Shown piece by piece: positions 8,633-17,072 of a DNA stretch of 64,000 nucleotides; within the stretch, counting starts at the first letter, position 1, and every line of letters starts with the position of its first letter. The stretch comes from PMP191F sp047602185 (GTDB lineage: Bacteria; Bacteroidota; Bacteroidia; Chitinophagales; Chitinophagaceae): positions 124,001-188,000 of the forward strand of contig JASGHY010000001.1 of NCBI GenBank assembly GCA_047602185.1, in the 5' to 3' direction. The position numbers and the translations under genes were made by a program. The notes under the pieces are model-generated. The model had not been told where the DNA came from. It saw only the letters and a list, made by a program, of their open reading frames with translations, and made no database searches.

Positions 8633-9787
8633 TTACTTTTTTGTTGCTGTGCTGTCAGTAGTTACTGCCGCTATCTTGGTCTGCACGGTAGAACCATTTC
8701 TGATCTCTTCTGTAGCTGTTTTTACCAATTGATCTCCCGCATTCAGATCACCGAATACTTCAACTTTTCCATCAGCATCACGACCTTTGGTTACATTTAC
8801 CCATTCCACTTTGTTGTTATTTACCCTGATCACAAAAATGCCCTGTGTTGAGTTTACAACAGCACTTATGGGAACAATAAAGGCACTATCACTTCCATTC
8901 AGGGGCAATTGCACTTCTGCGATCATGCCGGGTAACAGTTTTTTATCATTATTGATCACATCCAGTTCTGTGCGTTGTGAACGAAGCCTGTTGTCAAGTG
9001 CTCCGGACTGACGATTGATGTGTGCGGTAAACTGTTGGTTATTAAAAGCTCTTACTTTGAAATTAACTGCTGTTTGTTTGCCCAGGTAACTGATATATGC
9101 TTCGGGTACAGACAATACCAGACGCAGTTTCTTTTGCTCCTGCAACGTGAAAATAGGGAACTCAGAACCTTTACCTGAAGGACCTACATAAGCTCCGGGG
9201 TGGGCATTACGTGCTGTGATCACTCCTGTAAAAGGCGCTCTTATCTCAAGATAATTGCGGGTGTCTGCTACTTCACGGTAAGCAGCTTTCGCAGCTTCCA
9301 ATTGTGCATAGTCTGAATTACGTTTTGCCATTGCCTGGTCAAGATCGTTGGGCGAAATGGTACCAGGTGTTTTGCTGGTCTCATACAAACGATCATAGTT
9401 CGCTTTGCTGGCAATGTACAATGCCTCGATTGATTTTAATCTTGATTCTGCTGCTGCAAGCTGTGCATTCAGTTCGGGCGCTTCCATAGTAGCCAGCAAT
9501 TGTCCGGCTGCTACTTCAGTACCAATATCAACATTCACTTTTTTAACAAAGCTGTTCACCTTAGCGTAAAGATCTACCTGTTGAAAGGCAAGCAGTTCAC
9601 CCGGTAGTTTCAGGGCAGAAGACAGTTTACCTTTCTGTACGCTGAATACTTCTGTAGCAGCAGGAGTTGCGGGCGTTTCGATTTTGCTTTTTTCTCCTTC
9701 GCCATGCGTAGAGTTACAGCTATACATAGCAGTGGCGGTGATAAGGCCACAGAATAATGCTAATGCAGGATGTGATAATTTATTCAT
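8633..9787 (-). CDS. efflux RND transporter periplasmic adaptor (HlyD family lipoprotein)
   Basis: 384 residues from the chosen ATG at 9787. The adaptor links an inner-membrane RND pump to an outer-membrane channel. The N-terminus is a lipoprotein signal with Cys24 (AMYSCNS). It is followed by a biotinyl-lipoyl-like half (VDLYAKVNSFVKKV, DIGTEVAAGQLLATME), an alpha-hairpin of about 85 residues (LNAQLAAAESRLKSIEALY onward), the second lipoyl half (IRAPFTGVITARNAHPGAYV) and a membrane-proximal beta domain. The open frame extends to 9916, but the extra residues do not look like a signal peptide; the 9787 start overlaps the pump stop codon by 8 bp (ATGAATAA), implying translational coupling. Last gene of the efflux operon. 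Substrate unknown. Confidence 0.9.
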   Translation of the reverse strand: MNKLSHPALALFCGLITATAMYSCNSTHGEGEKSKIETPATPAATEVFSVQKGKLSSALKLPGELLAFQQVDLYAKVNSFVKKVNVDIGTEVAAGQLLATMEAPELNAQLAAAESRLKSIEALYIASKANYDRLYETSKTPGTISPNDLDQAMAKRNSDYAQLEAAKAAYREVADTRNYLEIRAPFTGVITARNAHPGAYVGPSGKGSEFPIFTLQEQKKLRLVLSVPEAYISYLGKQTAVNFKVRAFNNQQFTAHINRQSGALDNRLRSQRTELDVINNDKKLLPGMIAEVQLPLNGSDSAFIVPISAVVNSTQGIFVIRVNNNKVEWVNVTKGRDADGKVEVFGDLNAGDQLVKTATEEIRNGSTVQTKIAAVTTDSTATKK

Positions 9788-12700
9788 GAGTTGTTGCATT
9801 CGGTGTTGGGATATAAAATTTACTTTCTTCGTCTTCGGGGTCAAGTGATACTGATTGGGTGGTTGTTTTGCCCTGCACCCAGGCAAATACCAAAGGTAAA
9901 ATAAACAATGCGGCAAAGGTAGAGGCTACCAGCCCACCGATCACAGCACGGCCTAATGGGGCAGACTGGTCTCCGGCTTCACCAAGACCACTGGCCATTG
10001 GTATCATACCTGCTACCATCGCGAGGCTCGTCATCAGGATGGGGCGTAAACGTAATGCAGCAGCTTCTTTGGCAGCCTGCATGGCATTGCCACTGTGCAG
10101 GCGCAACTGTTCTGCATTGGTGATCAGTAACACGGCGTTGGAGATCGATACACCCACCGACATAATGATACCCATATACGATTGCAGGTTGAGGGTAGAA
10201 CCTGTTAATTTCAATAGTATCAGTGAACCAAGCAATACGGCCGGTACAGTGGTCAACACTACAAACGATACTTTGAACGACTGGAAGTTGGCTGCCAGCA
10301 TCAGGAAGATCACCACGATGGCTATAATTAAACCGGATTGCAGGTTGTCCAGTGTTTCAGTAAGTGTTTTACTGAGACCAATTGTTTCTACGTTAAGACC
10401 ACGTGGCAGTTCGCCCAGTGATGCGATAGCTTTCTCAACATCTTTATTAGCCGTACCAAGGTCTATCTTATTAAGGTTGGCGGTAACAGACAGTACAGGC
10501 ATCGCACCCAGGTTGTCATTCTCACCATAAGTAGTATCAGGTGTAATAGTTGCTACGTCGCTCAATACAGGGCGTGTAGCATTACGCTGCAGCGAAACCT
10601 CACCTATGTCCTCGGGACTCTTCATCTGGTATTCCGGAACCTGTACCTGTACACTGTAGCTGAGGTTGGTCTTTTCATCAAGCCAGATATTCTTATCTGT
10701 TAAACGTGATGAAGAAGTAGAAGCGATCAGCGAACGAGCTACATCATTCATGTCAACACCCAGTTGCGCAGCACGCGTTCTGTCTACAGTTACATTATAC
10801 GTTGGGTACTTGGTAGATTGTGCCAGTTGAACGTCGCGCAGATAGCTGATCTGTTTCAGCTTGTCGATGATCTTATTGGCATAGGCTTCATTCAGCTTTT
10901 TATTTCTGCCCGAAATACGTACCTCCACCGGTGTAGGGGAGCCCTGGCTCAGGATCTTTTCTGTGAGCTCAATAGGTTCAAACGACAGCTTAACATCCGG
11001 GGTTACTTCTTTTACACGTTCTCTTATCTTGTCTTTTAACTCGTCGAGATTCGTCTTGTAATCCTCTTTCAGCGCCACCTGCAATACTGCTTCATGTGGA
11101 CCTGCCATAAACAGGTACACCGGGCTGATGGAGAATTGCGAAGGGTGCTGACCAATATAAGAAGAAGTGATAGCTATATTTTCAGGTCCTACAATATCCC
11201 TGATAGCATTGATCACTTTAATGGTTTTCTCTTCCGTACGTTCTGCACGTGTACCATCCGGTGCACGCAGGCGCACCTGGAACTGTCCGCTGTTCACTTT
11301 AGGTAATACATCACGACCAATGTTGTTAAGCATCAGTATGGCAAGTCCCGTAATTACCACCAGGTAAGCGATCACGGTAATAGCCCGGTAAGGCATCATC
11401 CTGTTGATAAAGCGGAGGAAACGGTTACGGAATTTTTCAAACCTGCTGATCTTTCCATCATTGTTGAAATCATCCCTTTCAACCAGTACTTTTTTCTGGT
11501 CCCAGGTATCTTTTTCTGATTCTGGTGTTACCTGTGGTGCTTCATGTCCTTTTCCTTTCTTATGGCTTTTCATCAACCAGTTGGCCATAACCGGTACAAA
11601 TGTTTGTGCCAGGAAGTAAGAAACGATCATAGAGAAACCAATTGCCAGCGCCAGTGGCAGGAAGAGTGAGCCGGGGATACCGCTCATGGTAAAGGCCGGG
11701 GCAAACACTGCCAGGATACAGAATAAGATCAATAGTTTAGGGAAGGCTATTTCCTTACAGGCATCCCAGATGGCAAGCGCCTTAGGCTTACCCATATCAA
11801 GGTGCTGGTGAATATTCTCAATGGTCACCGTACTCTCATCTACCAGGATCCCAATAGCCAGTGCCAGGCCACTCAACGTCATGATGTTGATGGTTTGACC
11901 AAACAGGCTCAGGAACAATACGCCGGATATAATAGAAGTAGGGATGGTTAAGATCACGATCAGGGCGCCTCTGGCATCACCAAGGAACAGCAATACCATC
12001 AAACCGGTAAGTACCGCACCAATAATACCTTCACTCATCAGGCTCTTTACGGAGTTGATCACATAAGTACTCTGGTCAAACTCGTAGGAGAGTGTTACAT
12101 CTTCCGGCAACTGGGCCTGCAAACGTGGTAATGCAGCTTTCAGTTGTTGTACCACATCCCATGTAGAGGCGTCGGCTGATTTGGCAATACTCAGGTACAC
12201 AGAACGTTTACCGTTTACCAGTGCATAGCCTACTGTCTGGTCTGCACCATCTTCCACGGTTGCCACATCACGCAGGTAAAGGTTTTGAGCAGTTCCTTTA
12301 AACAAGGGAATATTCTCAAAGTCTTTAACTGTTTTAATGGTTGTATTGGTAGGAGTAAGATAATTGTAATCTCCCACGCGTACGTTACCGGAAGGTGATG
12401 TCTGGTTGTTTACACGCAATGCTTCCACCAACTGGTCAGTAGTAAGATTGTGTGAACGTAACAGTTCAGGATCGGCTTTAATAACAATGGTACGTACGTT
12501 ACCACCAAATGGCGGAGCGGATACTATACCTGGTATAGAAGTGAATGAAGAACGTACATAAGTATTGGCGAGGTCCAGCAATTCGTTGTTGTTACGGGTA
12601 GGGCTTCTCAATACCAGTTGTCCTACCGGCAGGGTAGAGGCGTCAAACCGAATAATGAACGGTGGCTGCGAACCCGGCGGAAAGATAGATTGGATACGGT

Positions 12701-13037
12701 TAGAAAAGGCACTTACTTCCGCTGCTGCCTGTGCCATGTTGGTACCGGGATAAAACGTGATCTTCATCAGCGTTAAACCCTGGATGTTCTTTGTTTCAAT
12801 GGTTTTGATCCCGTTCACAAAAAGCATTACGTTGATATATTGCTTACCAAAGAATGCTTCCATCTGGGTAGGGGTGTAACCACCAAAGGGGTGTGCAAGA
12901 TAGATCACCGGTAGGTCCAGCTTGGGAAAGATGTCTACCTTGATGCTGTTAATGGCTTTTATGCCGAAAAAGAATAGCCCCGCTACTATTACAAGTATCG
13001 ATATGGGCTTGCGTAATGCGAAACGTATCAGGTTCAT
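9780..13037 (-). CDS. RND efflux pump inner-membrane subunit
   Basis: 1085 residues, close to the usual AcrB/MdtB size; it exports small compounds using the proton gradient. The first transmembrane helix (RKPISILVIVAGLFFFGI) is followed by a large periplasmic loop, a transmembrane bundle with the relay segment LAIGILVDESTVTIENI (Asp400; the common second Asp is Glu here), the cytoplasmic linker, TM7 (AITVIAYLVVITGLAIL), a second periplasmic loop and the C-terminal bundle. The linker between the halves contains a perfect 12-residue EF-hand loop at Asp523-Glu534 (DFNNDGKISRFE), which is unusual for this family. It overlaps the adaptor gene by 8 bp. The outer-membrane-factor gene lies 190 bp upstream, separated by mosaic repeat. 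Antibiotic versus other substrate specificity cannot be inferred. Confidence 0.93.
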   Translation of the reverse strand: MNLIRFALRKPISILVIVAGLFFFGIKAINSIKVDIFPKLDLPVIYLAHPFGGYTPTQMEAFFGKQYINVMLFVNGIKTIETKNIQGLTLMKITFYPGTNMAQAAAEVSAFSNRIQSIFPPGSQPPFIIRFDASTLPVGQLVLRSPTRNNNELLDLANTYVRSSFTSIPGIVSAPPFGGNVRTIVIKADPELLRSHNLTTDQLVEALRVNNQTSPSGNVRVGDYNYLTPTNTTIKTVKDFENIPLFKGTAQNLYLRDVATVEDGADQTVGYALVNGKRSVYLSIAKSADASTWDVVQQLKAALPRLQAQLPEDVTLSYEFDQSTYVINSVKSLMSEGIIGAVLTGLMVLLFLGDARGALIVILTIPTSIISGVLFLSLFGQTINIMTLSGLALAIGILVDESTVTIENIHQHLDMGKPKALAIWDACKEIAFPKLLILFCILAVFAPAFTMSGIPGSLFLPLALAIGFSMIVSYFLAQTFVPVMANWLMKSHKKGKGHEAPQVTPESEKDTWDQKKVLVERDDFNNDGKISRFEKFRNRFLRFINRMMPYRAITVIAYLVVITGLAILMLNNIGRDVLPKVNSGQFQVRLRAPDGTRAERTEEKTIKVINAIRDIVGPENIAITSSYIGQHPSQFSISPVYLFMAGPHEAVLQVALKEDYKTNLDELKDKIRERVKEVTPDVKLSFEPIELTEKILSQGSPTPVEVRISGRNKKLNEAYANKIIDKLKQISYLRDVQLAQSTKYPTYNVTVDRTRAAQLGVDMNDVARSLIASTSSSRLTDKNIWLDEKTNLSYSVQVQVPEYQMKSPEDIGEVSLQRNATRPVLSDVATITPDTTYGENDNLGAMPVLSVTANLNKIDLGTANKDVEKAIASLGELPRGLNVETIGLSKTLTETLDNLQSGLIIAIVVIFLMLAANFQSFKVSFVVLTTVPAVLLGSLILLKLTGSTLNLQSYMGIIMSVGVSISNAVLLITNAEQLRLHSGNAMQAAKEAAALRLRPILMTSLAMVAGMIPMASGLGEAGDQSAPLGRAVIGGLVASTFAALFILPLVFAWVQGKTTTQSVSLDPEDEESKFYIPTPNATTHE

Positions 13038-13060
13038 AAATTCGTTTATGTCGTCTGTGA

Positions 13061-13222
13061 AATCGGCAATCGTGAATGGTCAATGGTGAATAGTAAATGC
13101 ACGCTGTTATTGTTGCTTTCCTGGCAATACTTAACTTCCGCTTCCTGATTCCCAATTCCTCGTTAACTTATCAACTTGTTAACTGATTTCCTTGTGCCTT
13201 GCTCCTTGAGTCTTGTGCCTTT
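13061..13222. repeat. mosaic intergenic repeat block C inside the efflux operon
   Basis: Carries the AATCGGCAATCGTGAATGG, GGTCAATGGTGAATAG, TTAACTTATCAACTTG and CCTTGTGCCTTGCTCC modules. It fills the gap between the outer-membrane-factor stop codon and the RND pump start, which are otherwise expected to be closely spaced. Confidence 0.75.
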
Positions 13223-13227
13223 CCCAG

Positions 13228-14640
13228 CTACTTCACTTGCTTTAGAAATAGATCAAAATCTCCCGAGGTTGCTGCTTTCAGCAGCAGTGCCTGCCATACA
13301 TTGATATAGGCTACACTGATGTCTGCTTCGGCCCTGTTCAATGCGTACAATGCCTGCTGCAGATCAATGATGGTCGATAACCCGTTTTTGTACAACACAC
13401 TTTTTTGCTGGTAAGCATCTGATGCCGCTTTATATTGATCGGGTACCACGCGCACACTCTGCAAAGTATTCTGGATCCGTTGGTCGGCCAGTACCAGTTG
13501 TGTTTGCAATTGGGTGGTAACCTGGTCGTATTCCTGTTGATAGGCGGCTGTCAAAAACTGTTGAGCATGTACCTGCTGTTTTACTTTCCAGGGACTGATG
13601 ATATTCCAGGAAACGGCAAGCCCCAGCGCATAGTTGCTGCGGGCAGGTTTTATACCGTCCAGGTAGTTTTTAGTATAGCGGTCCTCAAAGGCCGGCGTGT
13701 AATCAGAATCAAATCCCGAACCGCGTGATTGGAAAATGCCAAACAGGTTAAAGCCAGGCATAATGCTTTTCTTCAGCAAACTGGTCGCTGCATTGCTCTG
13801 GTCAATACGTGTCTGGTAAAATTTCACCTGCGGGTTTTCTGTTACTGACATGGATGTTTGGAAGCCTTCGGGCACTTTTGCCAGGTAGCTGGTATCCAGT
13901 GTAAAGTCTGCAGGGGCCACATTCAGCAGTTGTATTAACTGGTTGCGGATCTGTTGCTCATTATTAGTAGCATCGATTACGGCCAGTTCTGCGCGCGATA
14001 CTTCTGCATTGGCAATAGAAGAGTCAACACCGGGATTTAAGCCGGATAATGTGCGGGCTCTTACTGATTGCTGTACAAATTTTGATCTTTCAAGATTCGA
14101 TTGTGCTGTCTGGATCAGGCGGCGTGCGATCAACAGGTTCAGGTATGCCCCGGAGATCTTTACGCTGTGTACAAATTGTTCCTGTTGCAGATCGGCTGAA
14201 TCTCTTTTCACCTGCGCACCTGCAAGGCCTATTTTGGCACTTACACGGCCAAAGGTGAAAAACTCCCAGTTGGTACTGATGATGTACAAAGATCCGAATG
14301 CTGCATTCCAGCTCTGGCTGCCATAAGTTGGTCCGGATGATGATAAGCCCAGTGCGCCTACAGGAGCAGCCGGGCCAAACTGACCATTAATAGTACCATA
14401 AGCCTGTTGAAGAGAAGCCACAACGTTGGGCAGGTATTCATTACGTGCGTTCTGTACCAATGCTGTTGATGCTTCTAAATAATTGCGTTTTGCCTTAATG
14501 CTCTGGTATTGTTGTAAACCGGTGCTTACAGCTTTGGACAACAGCATGGCGCTGTCGGCCTGCGCATGCAAACCCAGTGAAGTACAAACAATTAATGCTG
14601 TTGCAAAAGCCTGTCTGTAAAATGGTTTATTCAATTTCAT
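13228..14640 (-). CDS. TolC-family outer membrane factor
   Basis: 470 residues from the ATG at 14640, which gives a clean signal peptide (MKLNKPFYRQAFATALIV through LGLHAQ); an earlier in-frame start at 14673 adds an unlikely polar stretch. The protein has the two-fold TolC plan: long coiled-coil helices (LQQYQSIKAKRNYLEASTA; QQSVRARTLSGLNPGVDSS; repeated near the C-terminus as QQKSVLYKNGLSTIIDLQQ) separated by beta-strand segments for the outer-membrane barrel. It forms the exit duct for the RND pump and adaptor encoded just downstream. First gene of the three-gene efflux operon, but a repeat block separates it from the pump gene. Confidence 0.9.
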   Translation of the reverse strand: MKLNKPFYRQAFATALIVCTSLGLHAQADSAMLLSKAVSTGLQQYQSIKAKRNYLEASTALVQNARNEYLPNVVASLQQAYGTINGQFGPAAPVGALGLSSSGPTYGSQSWNAAFGSLYIISTNWEFFTFGRVSAKIGLAGAQVKRDSADLQQEQFVHSVKISGAYLNLLIARRLIQTAQSNLERSKFVQQSVRARTLSGLNPGVDSSIANAEVSRAELAVIDATNNEQQIRNQLIQLLNVAPADFTLDTSYLAKVPEGFQTSMSVTENPQVKFYQTRIDQSNAATSLLKKSIMPGFNLFGIFQSRGSGFDSDYTPAFEDRYTKNYLDGIKPARSNYALGLAVSWNIISPWKVKQQVHAQQFLTAAYQQEYDQVTTQLQTQLVLADQRIQNTLQSVRVVPDQYKAASDAYQQKSVLYKNGLSTIIDLQQALYALNRAEADISVAYINVWQALLLKAATSGDFDLFLKQVK

Positions 14641-14740
14641 TGATGTGGTACACGTTTCTGTTTGTGCATTCATACAATTATTGTCCGGGTCGGTTTTTAG
14701 TTCAGGGATTTAGTTCAATTGATTTTCTATAAGGGTTTAT

Positions 14741-15682
14741 TTAAACTGCTACGACTACTTTACCTACAGTTCTGCCCGATTCTACCTGCTGGTGTGCTTT
14801 CGCCATATCACTCCATTCAAAAAGATGAGATACGTGCGCGTGAATGGAACCTTTCAGTAATAATGCTGCAAGTTGCTCCATATCTGCACCGTTGGAGGAT
14901 ACACGGAAATGAACACCCCGTTTTCCTACGGCAGCAGCCTGTTCTGCAATCTGTGCTGAGGTTGCCGAAGGCAAACTGATAACGGTGCCACCGGGCTTTG
15001 TAGCAGCCAGTGAGCGTACCGCATGTTCGCCACCAAATGCATCCAGTACAATGTCTGCATCCTGTATTAACTCTTCAAACTTCTGAGCGTTGTAATCAAT
15101 GTGTTCGTCTGCACCCAGTGATAGTACAAAGTCTTTATTCACAGCAGAGGAGGTGCCTATTACATAAGCACCCAGTTGTTTGGCAATCTGCACTGCAAAA
15201 TGTCCAACACCGCCACTGGCGGCATGTACCAATACTTTTTGCTTAGGTTGTACGGTGGAGTGATGTGTAAATGCCTGCCATGCTGTAAGGGCGGCAAGCG
15301 GTGTGGCGGCTGCTTCTCCGTGTGATATAGTGACGGGTTTTAATGCGAGGTGAGCGGCAGGAGCAGCTACATATTCAGCATAAGCCTTGCCATGACCGGG
15401 AAAGTTGACCATCCCGAAAACTGCATCGCCTTTTTTAAACTGTGTAACTGACTTACCGGTTTCCTGTACAATACCCGAAATATCCCAGCCCAGTATAATG
15501 GGGTTCTCGTGCTTCAGTTGTGCGGCTGCACCTTGCCCATTGCGGGTTTTAATATCTATGGGATTAATGCCCGTAACATTTACCTGCACCAGCACTTCAT
15601 CGTCACGAAGAGATGGGGTAGGGAGTGTTGTGTGTAAAAGATTTTCGGCGCTGCCAAAATCTTTTAATATTATCGCTTTCAT
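14741..15682 (-). CDS. NADP-dependent quinone-oxidoreductase-like enzyme (MDR superfamily)
   Basis: 313 residues. Zinc-independent medium-chain dehydrogenase/reductase: N-terminal GroES-like domain (DDEVLVQVNVTGINPIDIKTRNG), the GWDISGIV and FKKGDAVFGM motifs, and a Rossmann domain with the nucleotide-binding AASGGVGHFAVQIAKQLGA segment at residues 154-172. The catalytic and structural zinc cysteines of alcohol dehydrogenases are absent, as in QOR-type enzymes that reduce quinones or enones with NADPH. C-terminal end GRTVGKVVVAV is typical. It is divergently transcribed from the AraC-type regulator gene at 15965, which may control it; that control is inferred only from the arrangement. Confidence 0.88.
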   Translation of the reverse strand: MKAIILKDFGSAENLLHTTLPTPSLRDDEVLVQVNVTGINPIDIKTRNGQGAAAQLKHENPIILGWDISGIVQETGKSVTQFKKGDAVFGMVNFPGHGKAYAEYVAAPAAHLALKPVTISHGEAAATPLAALTAWQAFTHHSTVQPKQKVLVHAASGGVGHFAVQIAKQLGAYVIGTSSAVNKDFVLSLGADEHIDYNAQKFEELIQDADIVLDAFGGEHAVRSLAATKPGGTVISLPSATSAQIAEQAAAVGKRGVHFRVSSNGADMEQLAALLLKGSIHAHVSHLFEWSDMAKAHQQVESGRTVGKVVVAV

Positions 15683-15951
15683 GTGTTGTAATTGTTAGTG
15701 GTATACAAACCACTGCATCAGCCGTATTTTATTACAGCATGATATTGATCACAATGAACCCGGCAACACAGATCAATCAGGTGTTGCTATTTTTTCATAT
15801 TGTTCAAGCTAATCTGAATGGCTTTTACCGGTAAGGATCCCGGCTTAAGGAAGTATATTCAAATAATAGACAGACCGGTTATTTTACTACCTCTATACAA
15901 AGTTCCTGATTGTGACGGTTTTACTACTTGTACAATTTTGGGTTTGTTCTG

Positions 15952-15959
15952 TATATTTG
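15952..15959 (+). promoter_or_regulatory. candidate Bacteroidota -7 box (TATATTTG)
   Basis: Perfect match to the TAnnTTTG -7 element. A CTTG about 21 bp upstream could be the -33 part. The start codon of the AraC gene is only 5 bp further on, so the mRNA would be leaderless or nearly so. Confidence 0.4.
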
Positions 15960-15964
15960 CAGGT

Positions 15965-16849
15965 ATGAATACTGAAAACTTATATCAACCTTTCGAGATC
16001 CAGTATAAGGAAACAGATGAGTGTTTGAAACCGACACACAAACATAATTTTTTTGAACTGGTTTACATTATAGATGGAACAGGTAAACATTGCATTAACA
16101 AAAACAAATTCGATTATTCACGCGGCAACTTGTTCCTGATCACTCCGCAAGACTCACATAAGTTGAATGTAAAAGCAACTACTAAATTCTTCCTGATACG
16201 TTTTAATGATATTTACCTGCGTTCACAAAGCGATCTGCAGGCTGCTAACAGTGAATGGATTAAAAAACTCGAGTATATTTTTCACAACACCAGTCATTTG
16301 CCTGGATGTATTCTAAAGAACCAGGAAGATAAAGTATTGGTAAAAGCGCTTATTGAAGGAATGATCAAAGAGTACATCAATAAAGGTCCCTATCACCATG
16401 AAATTGTACAACAACTTGTCAATACTTTGCTCTCACTGGTTGCCCGTAACATTTACATTACTGCACCGGAAAAATCTGAATACGATGCCGGCAATGATGA
16501 AACGGCGCTGAAAATTATACACTACATCCAGGGTAATATCTATAAACCCGAATTACTGAAAGCAGAGCACATCTCCAATGAATTCCGCATCTCCATCAAC
16601 TACTTAAGCGAATATTTCAAAAAACACACCGGCGAAACATTACAACAATACATTACCAACTACAAACTGAAACTGGTTGAAACCCGTTTGCTGCACAGTG
16701 AAATGCGGATGAATGAAATAGCTTTTGAATTAAACTTCACTGACGAAAGCCATCTCAACAGGATTTTTAAAAAATACAGAGGTATGAATCCTTCTGAGTT
16801 CCGCAAACGTGGGCATGGTAAATTATATCCCGTACATGCACGCGCCTGA
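15965..16849 (+). CDS. AraC family transcriptional regulator
   Basis: 294 residues from the ATG at 15965. An upstream in-frame start (15818) would add 49 residues of unlikely composition, so it was not used. The N-terminal half is a cupin-like ligand-sensing domain (PTHKHNFFELVYIIDGTG, RGNLFLITPQDSH). The C-terminal 100 residues are a double helix-turn-helix of the AraC/XylS type, with HISNEFRISINYLSEYFKK as first HTH and MNEIAFELNFTDESHLNRI as second, ending in the family signature GMNPSEFRKR. It should bind DNA and activate or repress in response to a small ligand. It is divergent from the quinone-reductase-like gene, its most likely target. Confidence 0.9.
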   Translation: MNTENLYQPFEIQYKETDECLKPTHKHNFFELVYIIDGTGKHCINKNKFDYSRGNLFLITPQDSHKLNVKATTKFFLIRFNDIYLRSQSDLQAANSEWIKKLEYIFHNTSHLPGCILKNQEDKVLVKALIEGMIKEYINKGPYHHEIVQQLVNTLLSLVARNIYITAPEKSEYDAGNDETALKIIHYIQGNIYKPELLKAEHISNEFRISINYLSEYFKKHTGETLQQYITNYKLKLVETRLLHSEMRMNEIAFELNFTDESHLNRIFKKYRGMNPSEFRKRGHGKLYPVHARA

Positions 16850-17072
16850 TACAACAACATGCAAATATTGTAAGTGTACATTTTAGCAACACCACCTTTA
16901 ATGGAAATTAACCCGATTTTAATTCTTTAGCCCTTCTGTAGAGTTGTACTTTTTAAGGTTTTGATAGTATCTTTTATTCATTGCGTAAATAGCACCACTT
17001 GGTCAATAGTGATCGTACGACCATGATAAATAATATTCTATGTGCAATATTATTGAGTAGAAACAACTGTCG

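Noticed and set aside
15818..15964. N-terminal extension of the AraC regulator
   Set aside because: The 49 extra residues have no domain-like pattern and contain the -7 box; the ATG at 15965 directly precedes the cupin-like domain.
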